64,000 bases of DNA, taken from positions 1 through 64,000 of the forward strand of contig NZ_QCZK02000018.1 of assembly GCF_003347595.2 (NCBI RefSeq). The letters run 5' to 3'. Source of the stretch: Botryobacter ruber (GTDB lineage Bacteria > Bacteroidota > Bacteroidia > Cytophagales > Hymenobacteraceae). Of this stretch, positions 27,550 to 35,872 are shown piece by piece; position 1 is the first letter of the stretch, and the number at the start of each line of letters is the position of its first letter. The notes beneath the pieces are model-generated. The model worked only from the letters and a program-made list of their open reading frames with translations. It ran no database searches and was not told the DNA's origin. A program made the position numbers and the translations under genes.

Positions 27550-28917
27550 TCAGATGATGGTATTCGGATCGAAGTTTTCGAGGTAATCGGCAACGCGGCG
27601 CACAAACATGCCGCCCAGCGAACCGTCAACCACGCGGTGGTCGTAGGAGTGCGACAGGAACATGAAGTGCCGGATACCAATTAAATCGCCTTCGGGTGTT
27701 TCGATAACGGCTGGTTTCTTTTTGATAATGCCCAGCGCCAGGATAGCCACCTGCGGCTGCATAATGATCGGTGTACCCATCACGTTTCCAAATCCCCCTA
27801 CATTCGACATGGTATAGGTGCCGCCGGATAAATCGTCGGGCGTGAGTTTGTTCACCCGTCCACGGTTAGCCAGGTCGTTTACTTTCTTGGCAAGACCGTT
27901 CAGGTTCATCTGATCCGCATTTTTGATGTTGGGCACGATCAGGTTGCCATTAGGCAGTGCTACCGCCATACCGATATTGATGTCTTTGTGGCGGATAATC
28001 TTGTTCCCCTCCACCGACACATTGATCATCGGGAAATCTTTGATGGCCTTGGCAATGGCCTCGATAAACAGCGGTGTAAAGGTTAGCGGCTCGCCCTCGC
28101 GTTTTTTGTACGCATCTTTCCACTTGTTGCGCCAGTTTACCAGGTTGGTAACGTCTGCCTCCACAAAAGACGTAACGTGGGCCGAAATACGCCGGCTTTC
28201 GAGCATGCGCTCGGCGATCATGCTGCGCATGCGGTCCATCTCAATAATCTCGTCGTTGCCGCTGTAAGAAGAGGCCGGTGCAGCTGCAGGCTGTGTCTCT
28301 GCTTTAGGCTGTGACACAGTGGCTGTTGCCGGTTCCGTCGGTTTGCTTTCCGGAGCAGCTGGCTGAGGGGCAAGGTGGCGGCTTTCCAGGTAGGCCAGAA
28401 TGTCTTTTTTGGAAACGCGTCCTTCGCTGCCGGTGCCGGGCACATACTCCAGTTCCTGCATCGAAATGCCTTCTTCGCGGGCGATGTTGAGCACCAGCGG
28501 CGAGTAGAACCGTCCGGAAGCAGGTCTCTCTAAGCGGGCTACAGGAGCAGGGGCGGCTGCTTTGGCAGCAGGCTGTTCGGCAACAGCAGGGGCAGGAGCC
28601 TCCTCGACAGTGGCAGCCGCCGGCTCAGTAACAGCAGGTTCGGTGGCGGCAGGAGCATCGGTAGCTTCAGCAGCTCCGCCTGTGTTTATGATGGCAATAG
28701 GTGCACCTACGGCTACTATATTGCCTTCTTTCACTAATATTTCTTTCAGTACGCCGCTTTCGATGGCTGGTATTTCTGTGTCTACCTTGTCTGTAGCTAC
28801 CTCCAGCACCGATTCGTCTTCTTCAATGGTGTCGCCCTCCTTTTTGAGCCATTTCAGAATGGTGCCTTCCATGATACTTTCGCCCATTTTGGGCATTACC
28901 ATTTCTACAAGTGCCAT
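27550..28917 (-). CDS. 2-oxoacid dehydrogenase E2 acyltransferase
   Basis: A 455-residue dihydrolipoamide acyltransferase. The N-terminal lipoyl domain has the lipoylated Lys at 44 in EVATDKVDTEIPA. An Ala/Pro/Glu-rich linker follows. The peripheral subunit-binding domain (FYSPLVLNIAREEGIS to SKKDILAYLES) comes next, then a second flexible linker and the catalytic domain. The active site is HRVVDG (His427, Asp431). It forms the core of a pyruvate, branched-chain or 2-oxoglutarate dehydrogenase; which one is not decidable without E1. No E1 or E3 gene is adjacent. Confidence 0.93.
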   Translation of the reverse strand: MALVEMVMPKMGESIMEGTILKWLKKEGDTIEEDESVLEVATDKVDTEIPAIESGVLKEILVKEGNIVAVGAPIAIINTGGAAEATDAPAATEPAVTEPAAATVEEAPAPAVAEQPAAKAAAPAPVARLERPASGRFYSPLVLNIAREEGISMQELEYVPGTGSEGRVSKKDILAYLESRHLAPQPAAPESKPTEPATATVSQPKAETQPAAAPASSYSGNDEIIEMDRMRSMIAERMLESRRISAHVTSFVEADVTNLVNWRNKWKDAYKKREGEPLTFTPLFIEAIAKAIKDFPMINVSVEGNKIIRHKDINIGMAVALPNGNLIVPNIKNADQMNLNGLAKKVNDLANRGRVNKLTPDDLSGGTYTMSNVGGFGNVMGTPIIMQPQVAILALGIIKKKPAVIETPEGDLIGIRHFMFLSHSYDHRVVDGSLGGMFVRRVADYLENFDPNTII

Positions 28918-29095
28918 GCTTTGTTAGTTATGATCGTAGTTCGATTTTCGCTTCTTAGTAATTGATTCGGGTAGTTTCCCGAACAGTCTGGAATCAAGGC
29001 AGAAGTAACAGGTGTTAGTTTTTTCTGTACCGGACCTGCGTGTTGAGTCCGGATTGCTGCTGCCTCAATACCCGAACAAAGGTAAGGATTTTGGG

Positions 29096-30355
29096 CTATT
29101 CCTCAACGGTCCGGGTTAAACTTTGCCGGATGAGGTTGAGCGCTGCCATGGCGGAATACTCGATGTTGAGTGCCCGGTCTTTGTTAAACCGGAGCAGTTT
29201 ACTCACGGTTTTTTCTTTGTCGGCGTACGCAACCCAGACCGTGCCTACAGGTTTATCTGGTGTGCCGCCTCCCGGACCGGCTATGCCGCTCGTGGCAACA
29301 CCCACATCGGTCTTAAATTTCAGGCGCACCTGCTCGGCCATCTCCCGTACCACGGCTTCGCTTACGGCACCGTTTTCGGCAATGGTTTCCGGTTTTACGC
29401 CGAGCTCCCGTATCTTTACATCGTTGTGGTAAGCTACCATGCTGCCAATGAAGTACATGGAGCTGCCGGGGACGCTGGTGAGGCGGTGGGCGATATAACC
29501 GCCGGTGCAGCTCTCGGCCGTGGCGATGGTGTAGTTGCGGGCATTCAGCATCATCCCGACCACTTCCTCCAGCGTTATTTCGCCGTAGGCAAAAATGTGG
29601 GGAGAAATAAGATCGGTCAGCTGCGCCAGTTGCTCCAGCAGCTCGTCTTCCAATTGGTCGGGATCAGGGCCCATGCCGGTCAGGCGGAGGCGTACGCCGC
29701 CCAGGTGGGGCAGGTAGGCCAGCCGGATGTGGGGGGGCAGTTTTGTTTCCCAGGCTTCTATTTTTTCTGCCAGAAACGATTCGCCGATGCCTACCGTCTG
29801 CACAACTTTATGAATGATCTCCGGCGTGTTAAAATGTCCTTTCAGCTTCGGAAGAACCGTGTCGGTCATCATGCGCTTCATCTCAAACGGCACGCCGGGC
29901 ATCGACACAAACACTTTTCCTTCTTCCTCAAACCACATACCCGGCGCTGTGCCCAGCACATTTCGGACGGGGGTGCAGCTGGCCGGCAGAAAGGCCTGCT
30001 GGCGGTTTAGTTCGGTAAGATCACGGCCGCGTGTTTTGAAGATGTGCGCCACATCCTCCAGCGACTGCTCGTGCAGCACCAGTTCGGTGTTGAAATAGGA
30101 GGTAAGCACATCTTTTGTCAGGTCGTCCTTGGTTGGTCCCAGTCCTCCTGTTATTAAAATAATATCGGCCCGGGTTTTTGCATCGTCCAGGGCAGCGACA
30201 ATATGAGCGGCTTTGTCAGATATAGACGTAATCTGCTGTACTCTGATACCGATTCTTGTTAATTCAGTGCCCATCCAGGCCGAATTAGTATCCACAATCT
30301 GCCCGAACAGGATCTCATCCCCAACCGTAATTATCTCTGCCTTTACTTCCTTCAT
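29096..30355 (-). CDS. cinA: CinA-like protein (nucleotide amidase/pyrophosphatase)
   Basis: A 419-residue CinA-family protein with two domains. The N-terminal MoaB/MogA-like domain (AEIITVGDEILFGQIVDTNSAWMG, ITGGLGPTKDD) is associated with ADP-ribose pyrophosphatase activity. The C-terminal PncC-type domain carries TAESCTGGYIAHRLTSVPGSS and ATSGIAGPGGGTPDKPVGTV and deamidates nicotinamide mononucleotide. Together they recycle by-products of NAD use. It is divergent from the DUF4197 gene. Confidence 0.93.
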   Translation of the reverse strand: MKEVKAEIITVGDEILFGQIVDTNSAWMGTELTRIGIRVQQITSISDKAAHIVAALDDAKTRADIILITGGLGPTKDDLTKDVLTSYFNTELVLHEQSLEDVAHIFKTRGRDLTELNRQQAFLPASCTPVRNVLGTAPGMWFEEEGKVFVSMPGVPFEMKRMMTDTVLPKLKGHFNTPEIIHKVVQTVGIGESFLAEKIEAWETKLPPHIRLAYLPHLGGVRLRLTGMGPDPDQLEDELLEQLAQLTDLISPHIFAYGEITLEEVVGMMLNARNYTIATAESCTGGYIAHRLTSVPGSSMYFIGSMVAYHNDVKIRELGVKPETIAENGAVSEAVVREMAEQVRLKFKTDVGVATSGIAGPGGGTPDKPVGTVWVAYADKEKTVSKLLRFNKDRALNIEYSAMAALNLIRQSLTRTVEE

Positions 30356-30418
30356 ATTGTTTTTGGTCTGATTTATGCGTATCCACCTTTATATCCTAAA
30401 ATTAAGATGTTCTAAGTT

Positions 30419-31147
30419 ATGCGAAAAATTGTTTATACTTCTTTTTTAGCGCTTTTATTGGGAGCTTCGGCCTGTACCGTAGCCGATGTGCAGCGAACCG
30501 TGGATGGTGTGCTGGCCGGAACCGGAGGCCCTGTTACCCGCGATGAGGTTGCTGCAGGGCTGCGCCAGGCGCTGGAAAAAGGCATCCGCAGCGGTTCGGA
30601 CCAGGCTTCGCAGGAAGATGGCTACTACCGGAACCCGCTCATCCGGATCCCGTTTCCGGAAGAGGTGAAGCGCGTAGAGAATACGTTGCGGCAGGTTGGT
30701 TTGGGCAATGAAGTAGATAAATTTATTCTGACGCTTAACCGTGGCGCCGAAGATGCTGCCAAAAGTGCAGTGCCTATTTTTGTGTCAGCGATCAAACAAA
30801 TGACCATTGCCGATGCCTGGGCCATTCTGAAAGGCGATAAGGATGCAGCTACCCAATACCTGAAGCGCACCACCTCTTCGCAGCTGCGCGATGCCTTTAT
30901 GCCGGTGATGCAGCGCTCGCTCGAGAAAACAAATGCCACCAAGTATTACGCAGACATTGTTAACTCCTACAACCAGATTCCGCTGGTACAGAAAGTAAAC
31001 CCCAACCTGAATGAGTATGCGACACAGAAAGCCATGGATGGCCTGTTCCTGCTGATAGCGAAGGAAGAGGAGAACATCCGCGAAAACCCGATTGCCCGCA
31101 CCACAGAGCTGTTGCGGAGGGTTTTTAGCCGGGAAAATCAAACCTGA
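30419..31147 (+). CDS. DUF4197 lipoprotein
   Basis: A 242-residue protein with a lipoprotein signal (ALLLGASAC, lipobox Cys at about 19). The DUF4197 domain follows: a helical protein with DEVAAGLRQALEKGI, IRIPFPEEVKRVENTLRQVGLG, and AMDGLFLLIAKEEENIRENPIARTTELL. The function is unknown; it is envelope-located by signal. The gene is monocistronic with a terminator. Confidence 0.85.
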   Translation: MRKIVYTSFLALLLGASACTVADVQRTVDGVLAGTGGPVTRDEVAAGLRQALEKGIRSGSDQASQEDGYYRNPLIRIPFPEEVKRVENTLRQVGLGNEVDKFILTLNRGAEDAAKSAVPIFVSAIKQMTIADAWAILKGDKDAATQYLKRTTSSQLRDAFMPVMQRSLEKTNATKYYADIVNSYNQIPLVQKVNPNLNEYATQKAMDGLFLLIAKEEENIRENPIARTTELLRRVFSRENQT

Positions 31148-31181
31148 TTTGGCTAAGGCATAACATAATTTTACCTGCCGG

Positions 31182-31225
31182 AGCGCCCGCTTTACTTCAA
31201 TGTAGTGCGGGCGCTTTTATTTTTC
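31182..31225 (+). terminator. Terminator of the DUF4197 gene
   Basis: An 8-9-bp GC stem (AGCGCCCGC/GCGGGCGCT), a 16-nt loop, and TTTTATTTTT after it. Confidence 0.8.
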
Positions 31226-31304
31226 AGAACTTTACAGGCCGATTAAAAGTACAATACAGCAAACTTTAAGTACCCAAAAGATAGCTTGTTGTAATATCGG
31301 GAAT

Positions 31305-32585
31305 ATGGAAAAAGCACTATTCAACTACCACCCCATCCGGAAAGAAAAAGATCTGGATGTCCTGCTGCACGAAGTTGGCGATGCGCGGGTTGTTATGCTG
31401 GGAGAGGCATCGCATGGAACATCGGAGTACTATACCTGGCGCACGGCCATCTCCAGGCGCCTGGTAGAGGAGAAAGGCTTTAATTTTATAGCTGTGGAAG
31501 GGGATTGGCCCGAGTGCTATACCGTGAACCGCTTTATTAAAGGATACCAGAAATCGGGGAGCAAAATTGCCGATGTGCTGCAGGTGTTCAGGCGCTGGCC
31601 CACCTGGATGTGGGCGAACTGGGAGGTGGCTGCCCTGGTAGAGTGGATGCGCGACTTTAACCACCTGCGCAGCATAAACGAGAAGGTCGGCTTTTACGGG
31701 CTGGATGTGTACAGCCTATGGGAATCGCTGGAACAGGTGCTTCAGTCGGTGGAGCAGCGGGGAGGCAAAGCCGCTGAAGCTGCCCGGAATGCCATGCAGT
31801 GCTTTGAACCTTACAACCGCGACCCGCAGAATTATGCACGTGCTACAGCCTTTGTTCCTACTGACTGCGAGGATGAAGTGATTGAGATGCTGCAGCGCGT
31901 ACTCAAGCAGCCGCAGTTCCCCGATGATGCAGAGCATGACTTCAACTCGAAGCAGAATGCACTGGTTGCCGTTAACGCCGAAAAGTATTACCGCACCATG
32001 GTGCGCGGTGGGGTGTCGTCGTGGAATGTACGCGATACGCACATGATGGAAACCCTGGACCGCCTCCTCGAGCTGCACGGCCCGCAATCAAAAGCTATTG
32101 TCTGGGAGCATAACACGCACATCGGCGACGCCAGCGCCACCGATATGGCCGACGAAAACATGATCAACATCGGGCAGCTGGCCCGCGATAAATATGGCCC
32201 CGAACATGTAAAGCTGGTTGGATTTGGTACGTACAAGGGCAGCGTGATCGCAGGTAAAGCCTGGGGAGCGCCTATGCAGAAAATAGATGTACCCGAAGCG
32301 GTACCTGGCAGCTGGGAAGAAATACTGCACCGCATCAGCGACGAAGATAAACTTATCCTGTCCCGGGATTTATGGGAGGTACCGGAGCTGAAGAAGCGGA
32401 TCGGTCACCGGGCAATCGGGGTTGTATATGATCCGAAATTTGAACAGTTTGGTAACTATGTGCCAACGATCATCCCCGGACGCTACGATGCTTTTATTTA
32501 CTTCGACGAAACAGAAGCCGTTCACCCGCTCCACATGAAGATCCGCGGCGCCCAGGAACCTGAGCTGTATCCGTGGAACTATTAG
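31305..32585 (+). CDS. Erythromycin esterase family protein
   Basis: A 426-residue member of the erythromycin esterase superfamily (succinoglycan-synthesis-like branch). Landmarks are VVMLGEASHGTSEYY with the catalytic-site Glu/His, AVEGDWPECYTVNRF, the central IVWEHNTHIGDA, and the final AFIYFDETEAVHPL. Many members are not macrolide esterases, so a resistance role should not be assumed. It is a single gene. Confidence 0.85.
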   Translation: MEKALFNYHPIRKEKDLDVLLHEVGDARVVMLGEASHGTSEYYTWRTAISRRLVEEKGFNFIAVEGDWPECYTVNRFIKGYQKSGSKIADVLQVFRRWPTWMWANWEVAALVEWMRDFNHLRSINEKVGFYGLDVYSLWESLEQVLQSVEQRGGKAAEAARNAMQCFEPYNRDPQNYARATAFVPTDCEDEVIEMLQRVLKQPQFPDDAEHDFNSKQNALVAVNAEKYYRTMVRGGVSSWNVRDTHMMETLDRLLELHGPQSKAIVWEHNTHIGDASATDMADENMINIGQLARDKYGPEHVKLVGFGTYKGSVIAGKAWGAPMQKIDVPEAVPGSWEEILHRISDEDKLILSRDLWEVPELKKRIGHRAIGVVYDPKFEQFGNYVPTIIPGRYDAFIYFDETEAVHPLHMKIRGAQEPELYPWNY

Positions 32586-32586
32586 A

Positions 32587-33089
32587 AGTTAGAGAGTTTG
32601 GGAGTTAGAAAGTTTAAGAGGTAGAAAAGTAGAAATTTTGTAGGGGTTGAAGATTTTCAACCCTGTAACAGAGAGGTAGAGTGGTTGGGGGGATGGCTGT
32701 AGAGACGCGGTGCCCGCGTCTCCTGCACGAACCACAGGCAAATCCAATCAATCCTGCTATTCCTTAAATCTTCTTAATCTTGTTCAGACAAATCCAATCC
32801 TGAAAATTCAAAAATTCCGTAAATCCTGATTCAGACAATTAATCGAGCACAATCAAAATCAAGTAAATCAGAAAAATCACCGTAAATCAAAGGTTCAGAC
32901 AGAGGAGCAGAGGCAATGGTGGCAGGAGCAGAAAGAAGTTTTTTTGTCTGAACCAGGATTTACCAGATTAGTGGATTAACAGGATTAGTTTTGTCTGTGA
33001 ATCGTGAAAGGGTTGAAAATCTTCAACCCCTACAAAATAACTACCTTTTTACCTTTCTAACTCTCTAACTCCAAAACTCTCTAACTTCC
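32587..33089. repeat. Composite intergenic island with long imperfect inverted arms
   Basis: The outer arms are arrays of AGTTAG/GTTAGAGAG-type words (32587-32640) answered by their complements (33040-33087). Next come palindromic GGGGTTGAAGATTTTCAACC segments on both sides (about 32643 and 33010). A GAGACGCGG/CCGCGTCTC hairpin is at 32702-32722. Several 'AATCCTGA...TTCAGACA' words surround a central GGAGCAG copy. No coding sequence is seen in these 500 bp. Confidence 0.65.
32904..32931 (+). repeat. GGAGCAG dispersed repeat (consensus copy)
   Basis: A 28-bp copy with GGAGCAG at both ends and GGCAATGGTGGCA between. It is flanked by GGTTCAGACA on the left and TTTGTCTGAACC on the right, so it sits at the centre of a larger palindrome. 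Confidence 0.75.
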
Positions 33090-34049
33090 TCACCCTCTTT
33101 CGATAAGGAAAATGATGTAGCCTATGTAGATGAGCAGGAAAAGAATGCCGTTCCAGCGGTCGATGGTGTTGCGCCTGCCGATCGGGAGCACGATGATCAA
33201 CAGTGTACTGGCAAAAATCATCATGATGATGTCGGAGTTGCTGATTACGTTGAACGGTATCGGGTTGATAATGGCACTGATCCCCAATATCCAGAGCAGG
33301 TTAAAGATGTTGGAGCCAATCACATTTCCTACGGCTATATCAATATTACGGCGGTAGGCAGCCACTGCTGACGTAACCAGTTCCGGTAACGAGGTACCAA
33401 TGGCAACTACAGTAAGCCCGATAAAAGATTCACTCAGGTTAAATACGCCGGCAATCGAAACAGCGCTGTCAACCACCCATTTTCCTCCCAGGAAAAGCCC
33501 GGCTCCTCCTAATGTAATGTAAGCAACAGATTTTCCTAAAGACATAAAAGGAGTTGCCTGCTCCAGGCCCGGCTCGTTGTTGGTTTTAGCAACATTGTAA
33601 ATATAGGCCATAAACAACACAAAGAAGAAGAGCAGGATGCCGCCGTCGATGCGGCTGATGTAGAGCTGAGTTTTGTCGCCAAAAAGTACGGCATTGGCCA
33701 GGAAGCCCACCAGCAGGGTAGCAATAAGTGAAAAAGGGATTTCGGTTATGACCGTGTTCCGTTTGATGGGCAGCGGGCAAATGATAGCGGTAATGCCGAT
33801 GATCAGCAGCAGGTTGGCCACATTGCTTCCAAATACGTTGCCTATTGCCAGCTCCGACTGCCCCTGCAGGCTCGAGAGAATGTTGATAATAAGTTCCGGG
33901 AGCGAGGTGCCAAAAGAAACAATGGTCAGGCCCACCACCATATCCGGAATCTCGTAGCGCTTTGCGATAGAAGAAGCACCTGTTACCAAAGTGTCTGCAC
34001 CCTTTATCAGCAGCACAAAACCTAGCAGAAGCAGAAGAAATGTCAGCAT
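33090..34049 (-). CDS. Calcium/sodium antiporter (CaCA family)
   Basis: A 319-residue inner-membrane exchanger with ten or so helices. It is built from two inverted sodium/calcium exchanger repeats, each with the ion-binding alpha motif: SFGTSLPELIINI with GNVFGSNVANLLLIIG in the first half, and AIGTSLPELVTSAVAA with GNVIGSNIFNLLWILG in the second. It is YrbG-like. It probably exports Ca2+ in exchange for Na+ or H+. It lies downstream of yebC but is separated from it by a terminator and a poly-G tract. Confidence 0.92.
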   Translation of the reverse strand: MLTFLLLLLGFVLLIKGADTLVTGASSIAKRYEIPDMVVGLTIVSFGTSLPELIINILSSLQGQSELAIGNVFGSNVANLLLIIGITAIICPLPIKRNTVITEIPFSLIATLLVGFLANAVLFGDKTQLYISRIDGGILLFFFVLFMAYIYNVAKTNNEPGLEQATPFMSLGKSVAYITLGGAGLFLGGKWVVDSAVSIAGVFNLSESFIGLTVVAIGTSLPELVTSAVAAYRRNIDIAVGNVIGSNIFNLLWILGISAIINPIPFNVISNSDIIMMIFASTLLIIVLPIGRRNTIDRWNGILFLLIYIGYIIFLIERG

Positions 34050-34084
34050 TTTACCACATGAATTGGAGACAGAAATGATGTTGC

Positions 34085-34097
34085 GGGGGGGGGGGGG
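34085..34097. repeat. Poly-G tract of 13
   Basis: A run of 13 consecutive G, 36 bp upstream of the antiporter start codon (poly-C on the coding strand). It is likely unstable in length by slippage and so may tune expression of the antiporter. Length may also be a sequencing artefact. Confidence 0.7.
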
Positions 34098-34110
34098 CTG
34101 CAGCGTTACA

Positions 34111-34152
34111 TAAAAAGAAGGCTGCCTGCAGCTTTCGCATCAGGCAGCCTTT
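34111..34152 (-). terminator. Terminator of yebC
   Basis: On the minus strand a 10-bp stem (AGGCTGCCTG/CAGGCAGCCT), a 12-nt loop, then TTCTTTTTA. Confidence 0.8.
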
Positions 34153-34174
34153 GTACGTTCAGCTCCGGTGTACG

Positions 34175-34882
34175 TTATTGCATGTTATGGTAAACTGCCT
34201 GAACGTCGTCGTCTTCCTCAATTTTCTCCACCAAGTTCTCTATCTCTTCAGCCTGTTCGTCGGAAAGCTCTGTCCGGGTGTTCGGCACACGCTGCAGTTC
34301 GGCACTTATCACGTTTAGCTCTTTTTCTTCCAGCGCCTTCTGCATCGCTCCAAAATCGGTGAAAGCAGTTTCGATAATGATTTCGCCTTCGTGCTCATAA
34401 ATTTCCTCCGCCCCGAAATCGATCAGTTCCAGTTCCAGCTCCTCCAGGTCTACTCCCTCGGCAGCTACTTTAAATATACCTTTCCGGGTGAACAGGAAGT
34501 CGAGCGAACCGGTTTTGCCTAACGAGCCGCCGGCACGGGAGAAGTAAACGCGCATGTTGGCTACCGTGCGGTTGATGTTGTCTGTGGCTGTCTCCACCAG
34601 TATCGCGATGCCATACGGGCCGTAGCCTTCGTATACCACCTCTTCGTAATCTTTCTCCTCTTTGGAGGAAGCCCGTTTGATGGCAGCTTCCACTCTGTCT
34701 TTTGGCATGTTCACACCTTTCGCGTTCTGCATCGCAGTGCGCAGGCGTGCGTTGGACTCGGGGTTAGGACCGCCTTCTTTTACGGCCATTACGATCTCTT
34801 TACCTAAGCGTGTAAAGGCCTTCGACATTTTGTCCCAACGCTTAAATTTACGTGCTTTTCTGAATTCAAATGCGCGTCCCAT
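34175..34882 (-). CDS. yebC: YebC/PmpR family protein
   Basis: A 235-residue YebC/PmpR family member. The N-terminal MGRAFEFRKARKFKRWDKMSKAF and ARLRTAMQNAKGVNMPKDRVEAAIKRA are diagnostic. YGPYGIAILVETATDNINRTVANMR is the central block. The family was described as DNA-binding regulators; some members are now linked to relief of ribosome stalling. It has a promoter-like TAACTTTG 24 bp upstream and a terminator. Confidence 0.93.
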   Translation of the reverse strand: MGRAFEFRKARKFKRWDKMSKAFTRLGKEIVMAVKEGGPNPESNARLRTAMQNAKGVNMPKDRVEAAIKRASSKEEKDYEEVVYEGYGPYGIAILVETATDNINRTVANMRVYFSRAGGSLGKTGSLDFLFTRKGIFKVAAEGVDLEELELELIDFGAEEIYEHEGEIIIETAFTDFGAMQKALEEKELNVISAELQRVPNTRTELSDEQAEEIENLVEKIEEDDDVQAVYHNMQ

Positions 34883-34905
34883 AGTATCGGTTATGTGTAA
34901 TTACA

Positions 34906-34913
34906 CAAAGTTA
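34906..34913 (-). promoter_or_regulatory. -7 element TAACTTTG of yebC
   Basis: A TAnnTTTG match on the minus strand, 24 bp before the yebC ATG. Confidence 0.45.
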
Positions 34914-34968
34914 GGCATTTTTTTAGTTATTCGTTATTGGTTATTAGTTATTGGGGAGGGCATGATAA

Positions 34969-35245
34969 GTTAGAAAGTTTAGGAGTTAGAAAGTTAGAGA
35001 GGTAAGAATTTTGAATCTTGTTTATCCTTCAATCATTTAATCGTGTTCAGACAGGAGCAGTGGCTATGGTGGCAGGAGCAGACAGAAGTTTTTTGTCTGA
35101 ACCTGGATTAACCACATTAGTGGATTAACAGGATTGGATTTGTCTGTGGTTCGTGTAGGAGATTTTCAACCCATACAAAAATTCCTACCTCTCTACCTCC
35201 TAAACTCTCAAACTCCTAAACTTTCTAACTCTCTAACTCCAACAA
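34969..35245. repeat. Composite intergenic island with inverted AGTTAG arrays
   Basis: The left arm (about 34969-35010) is an AGTTAGAAAGTTTAGGAG-type array. The right arm (about 35180-35242) is its complement (CTACCTCT, then CTAAACTTTCTAACTCTC). Between them is GTTCAGACA, a GGAGCAG copy, TTTGTCTGAACC, GGATTAACCACATTAGTGG and GATTTTCAACCC. It has the same parts in the same order as the island at 32587-33089, in a shorter form. No gene. Confidence 0.65.
35054..35081 (+). repeat. GGAGCAG dispersed repeat (consensus copy)
   Basis: A 28-bp copy (GGAGCAGTGGCTATGGTGG, then CAGGAGCAG), directly preceded by GTTCAGACA and followed 10 bp later by TTTGTCTGAAC. Confidence 0.75.
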
Positions 35246-35872
35246 CTATTTTCTGGGATGAAAATCGGTGATGTGCAGGCGGTGGTCGCAGAAGCTGTAT
35301 TCGTGTTCGATGTTGGAGCCTACAATGATCAGGCGGTTTTTTTTGTTCTGGGCGATGTGCTCCTGGTACCAGGCAATGCCTTCCTGGTCGAGGTTGGTGG
35401 TGGGTTCGTCGAGCAGCAGGAGGGGGGATTCGGAGTAGATAGCCAGCCCCAGCTTCAGGCGCTGCTTCATGCCGGAAGAAAAGTCTTTCACGAACTTATG
35501 ACGCGCCTTTACAAGGCCCATCCGCTCGGTGAGTTGTTCCTGGGTGAGCTGCCCGCGCAAGGGCTTAAAACGGGTATGGAAAGCCAGCATCTCCTGTAGG
35601 GTAAATTCTTCGACCAGTTCCAGGTAGGGGGCTGTGAGGGAGAGGTAGCGGTAAGCGGCTTCGGGGGCGATGGGTTTATCCTGCTGAAGGTATTCGATGG
35701 TGCCTTCGCTGTACAGGTTGTGCCCGGAAATAATGGTAAGAAGGGTGGATTTTCCGGAGCCATTGTGGCCCAGAATCGCGTAGGAACTGTCTGCCTCAAA
35801 GGTATAGGTCAGGTTCCGGAAAATCCACTCGTAATTATAGCGTTTGCCTAACTTGTGTAGGTTAATCCGCAT
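35246..35872 (-). CDS. ABC transporter ATP-binding protein
   Basis: A 208-residue ATPase domain. Walker A is GHNGSGKS (about 35-42), the signature is FSSGMKQRLKLGLAI, Walker B is LLLLDEPTTN, and the switch His lies in GSNIEHE. No permease gene is adjacent, so the partner is unknown. It overlaps the 3' end of lpxA by 11 bp and so is the last gene of the lipid A operon. That hints at a role in envelope lipid handling, as inference only. Confidence 0.88.
   Translation of the reverse strand: MRINLHKLGKRYNYEWIFRNLTYTFEADSSYAILGHNGSGKSTLLTIISGHNLYSEGTIEYLQQDKPIAPEAAYRYLSLTAPYLELVEEFTLQEMLAFHTRFKPLRGQLTQEQLTERMGLVKARHKFVKDFSSGMKQRLKLGLAIYSESPLLLLDEPTTNLDQEGIAWYQEHIAQNKKNRLIIVGSNIEHEYSFCDHRLHITDFHPRK

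Noticed and set aside
31305..32585. Macrolide resistance gene
   Set aside because: Only superfamily-level similarity to erythromycin esterases; many members have other roles.
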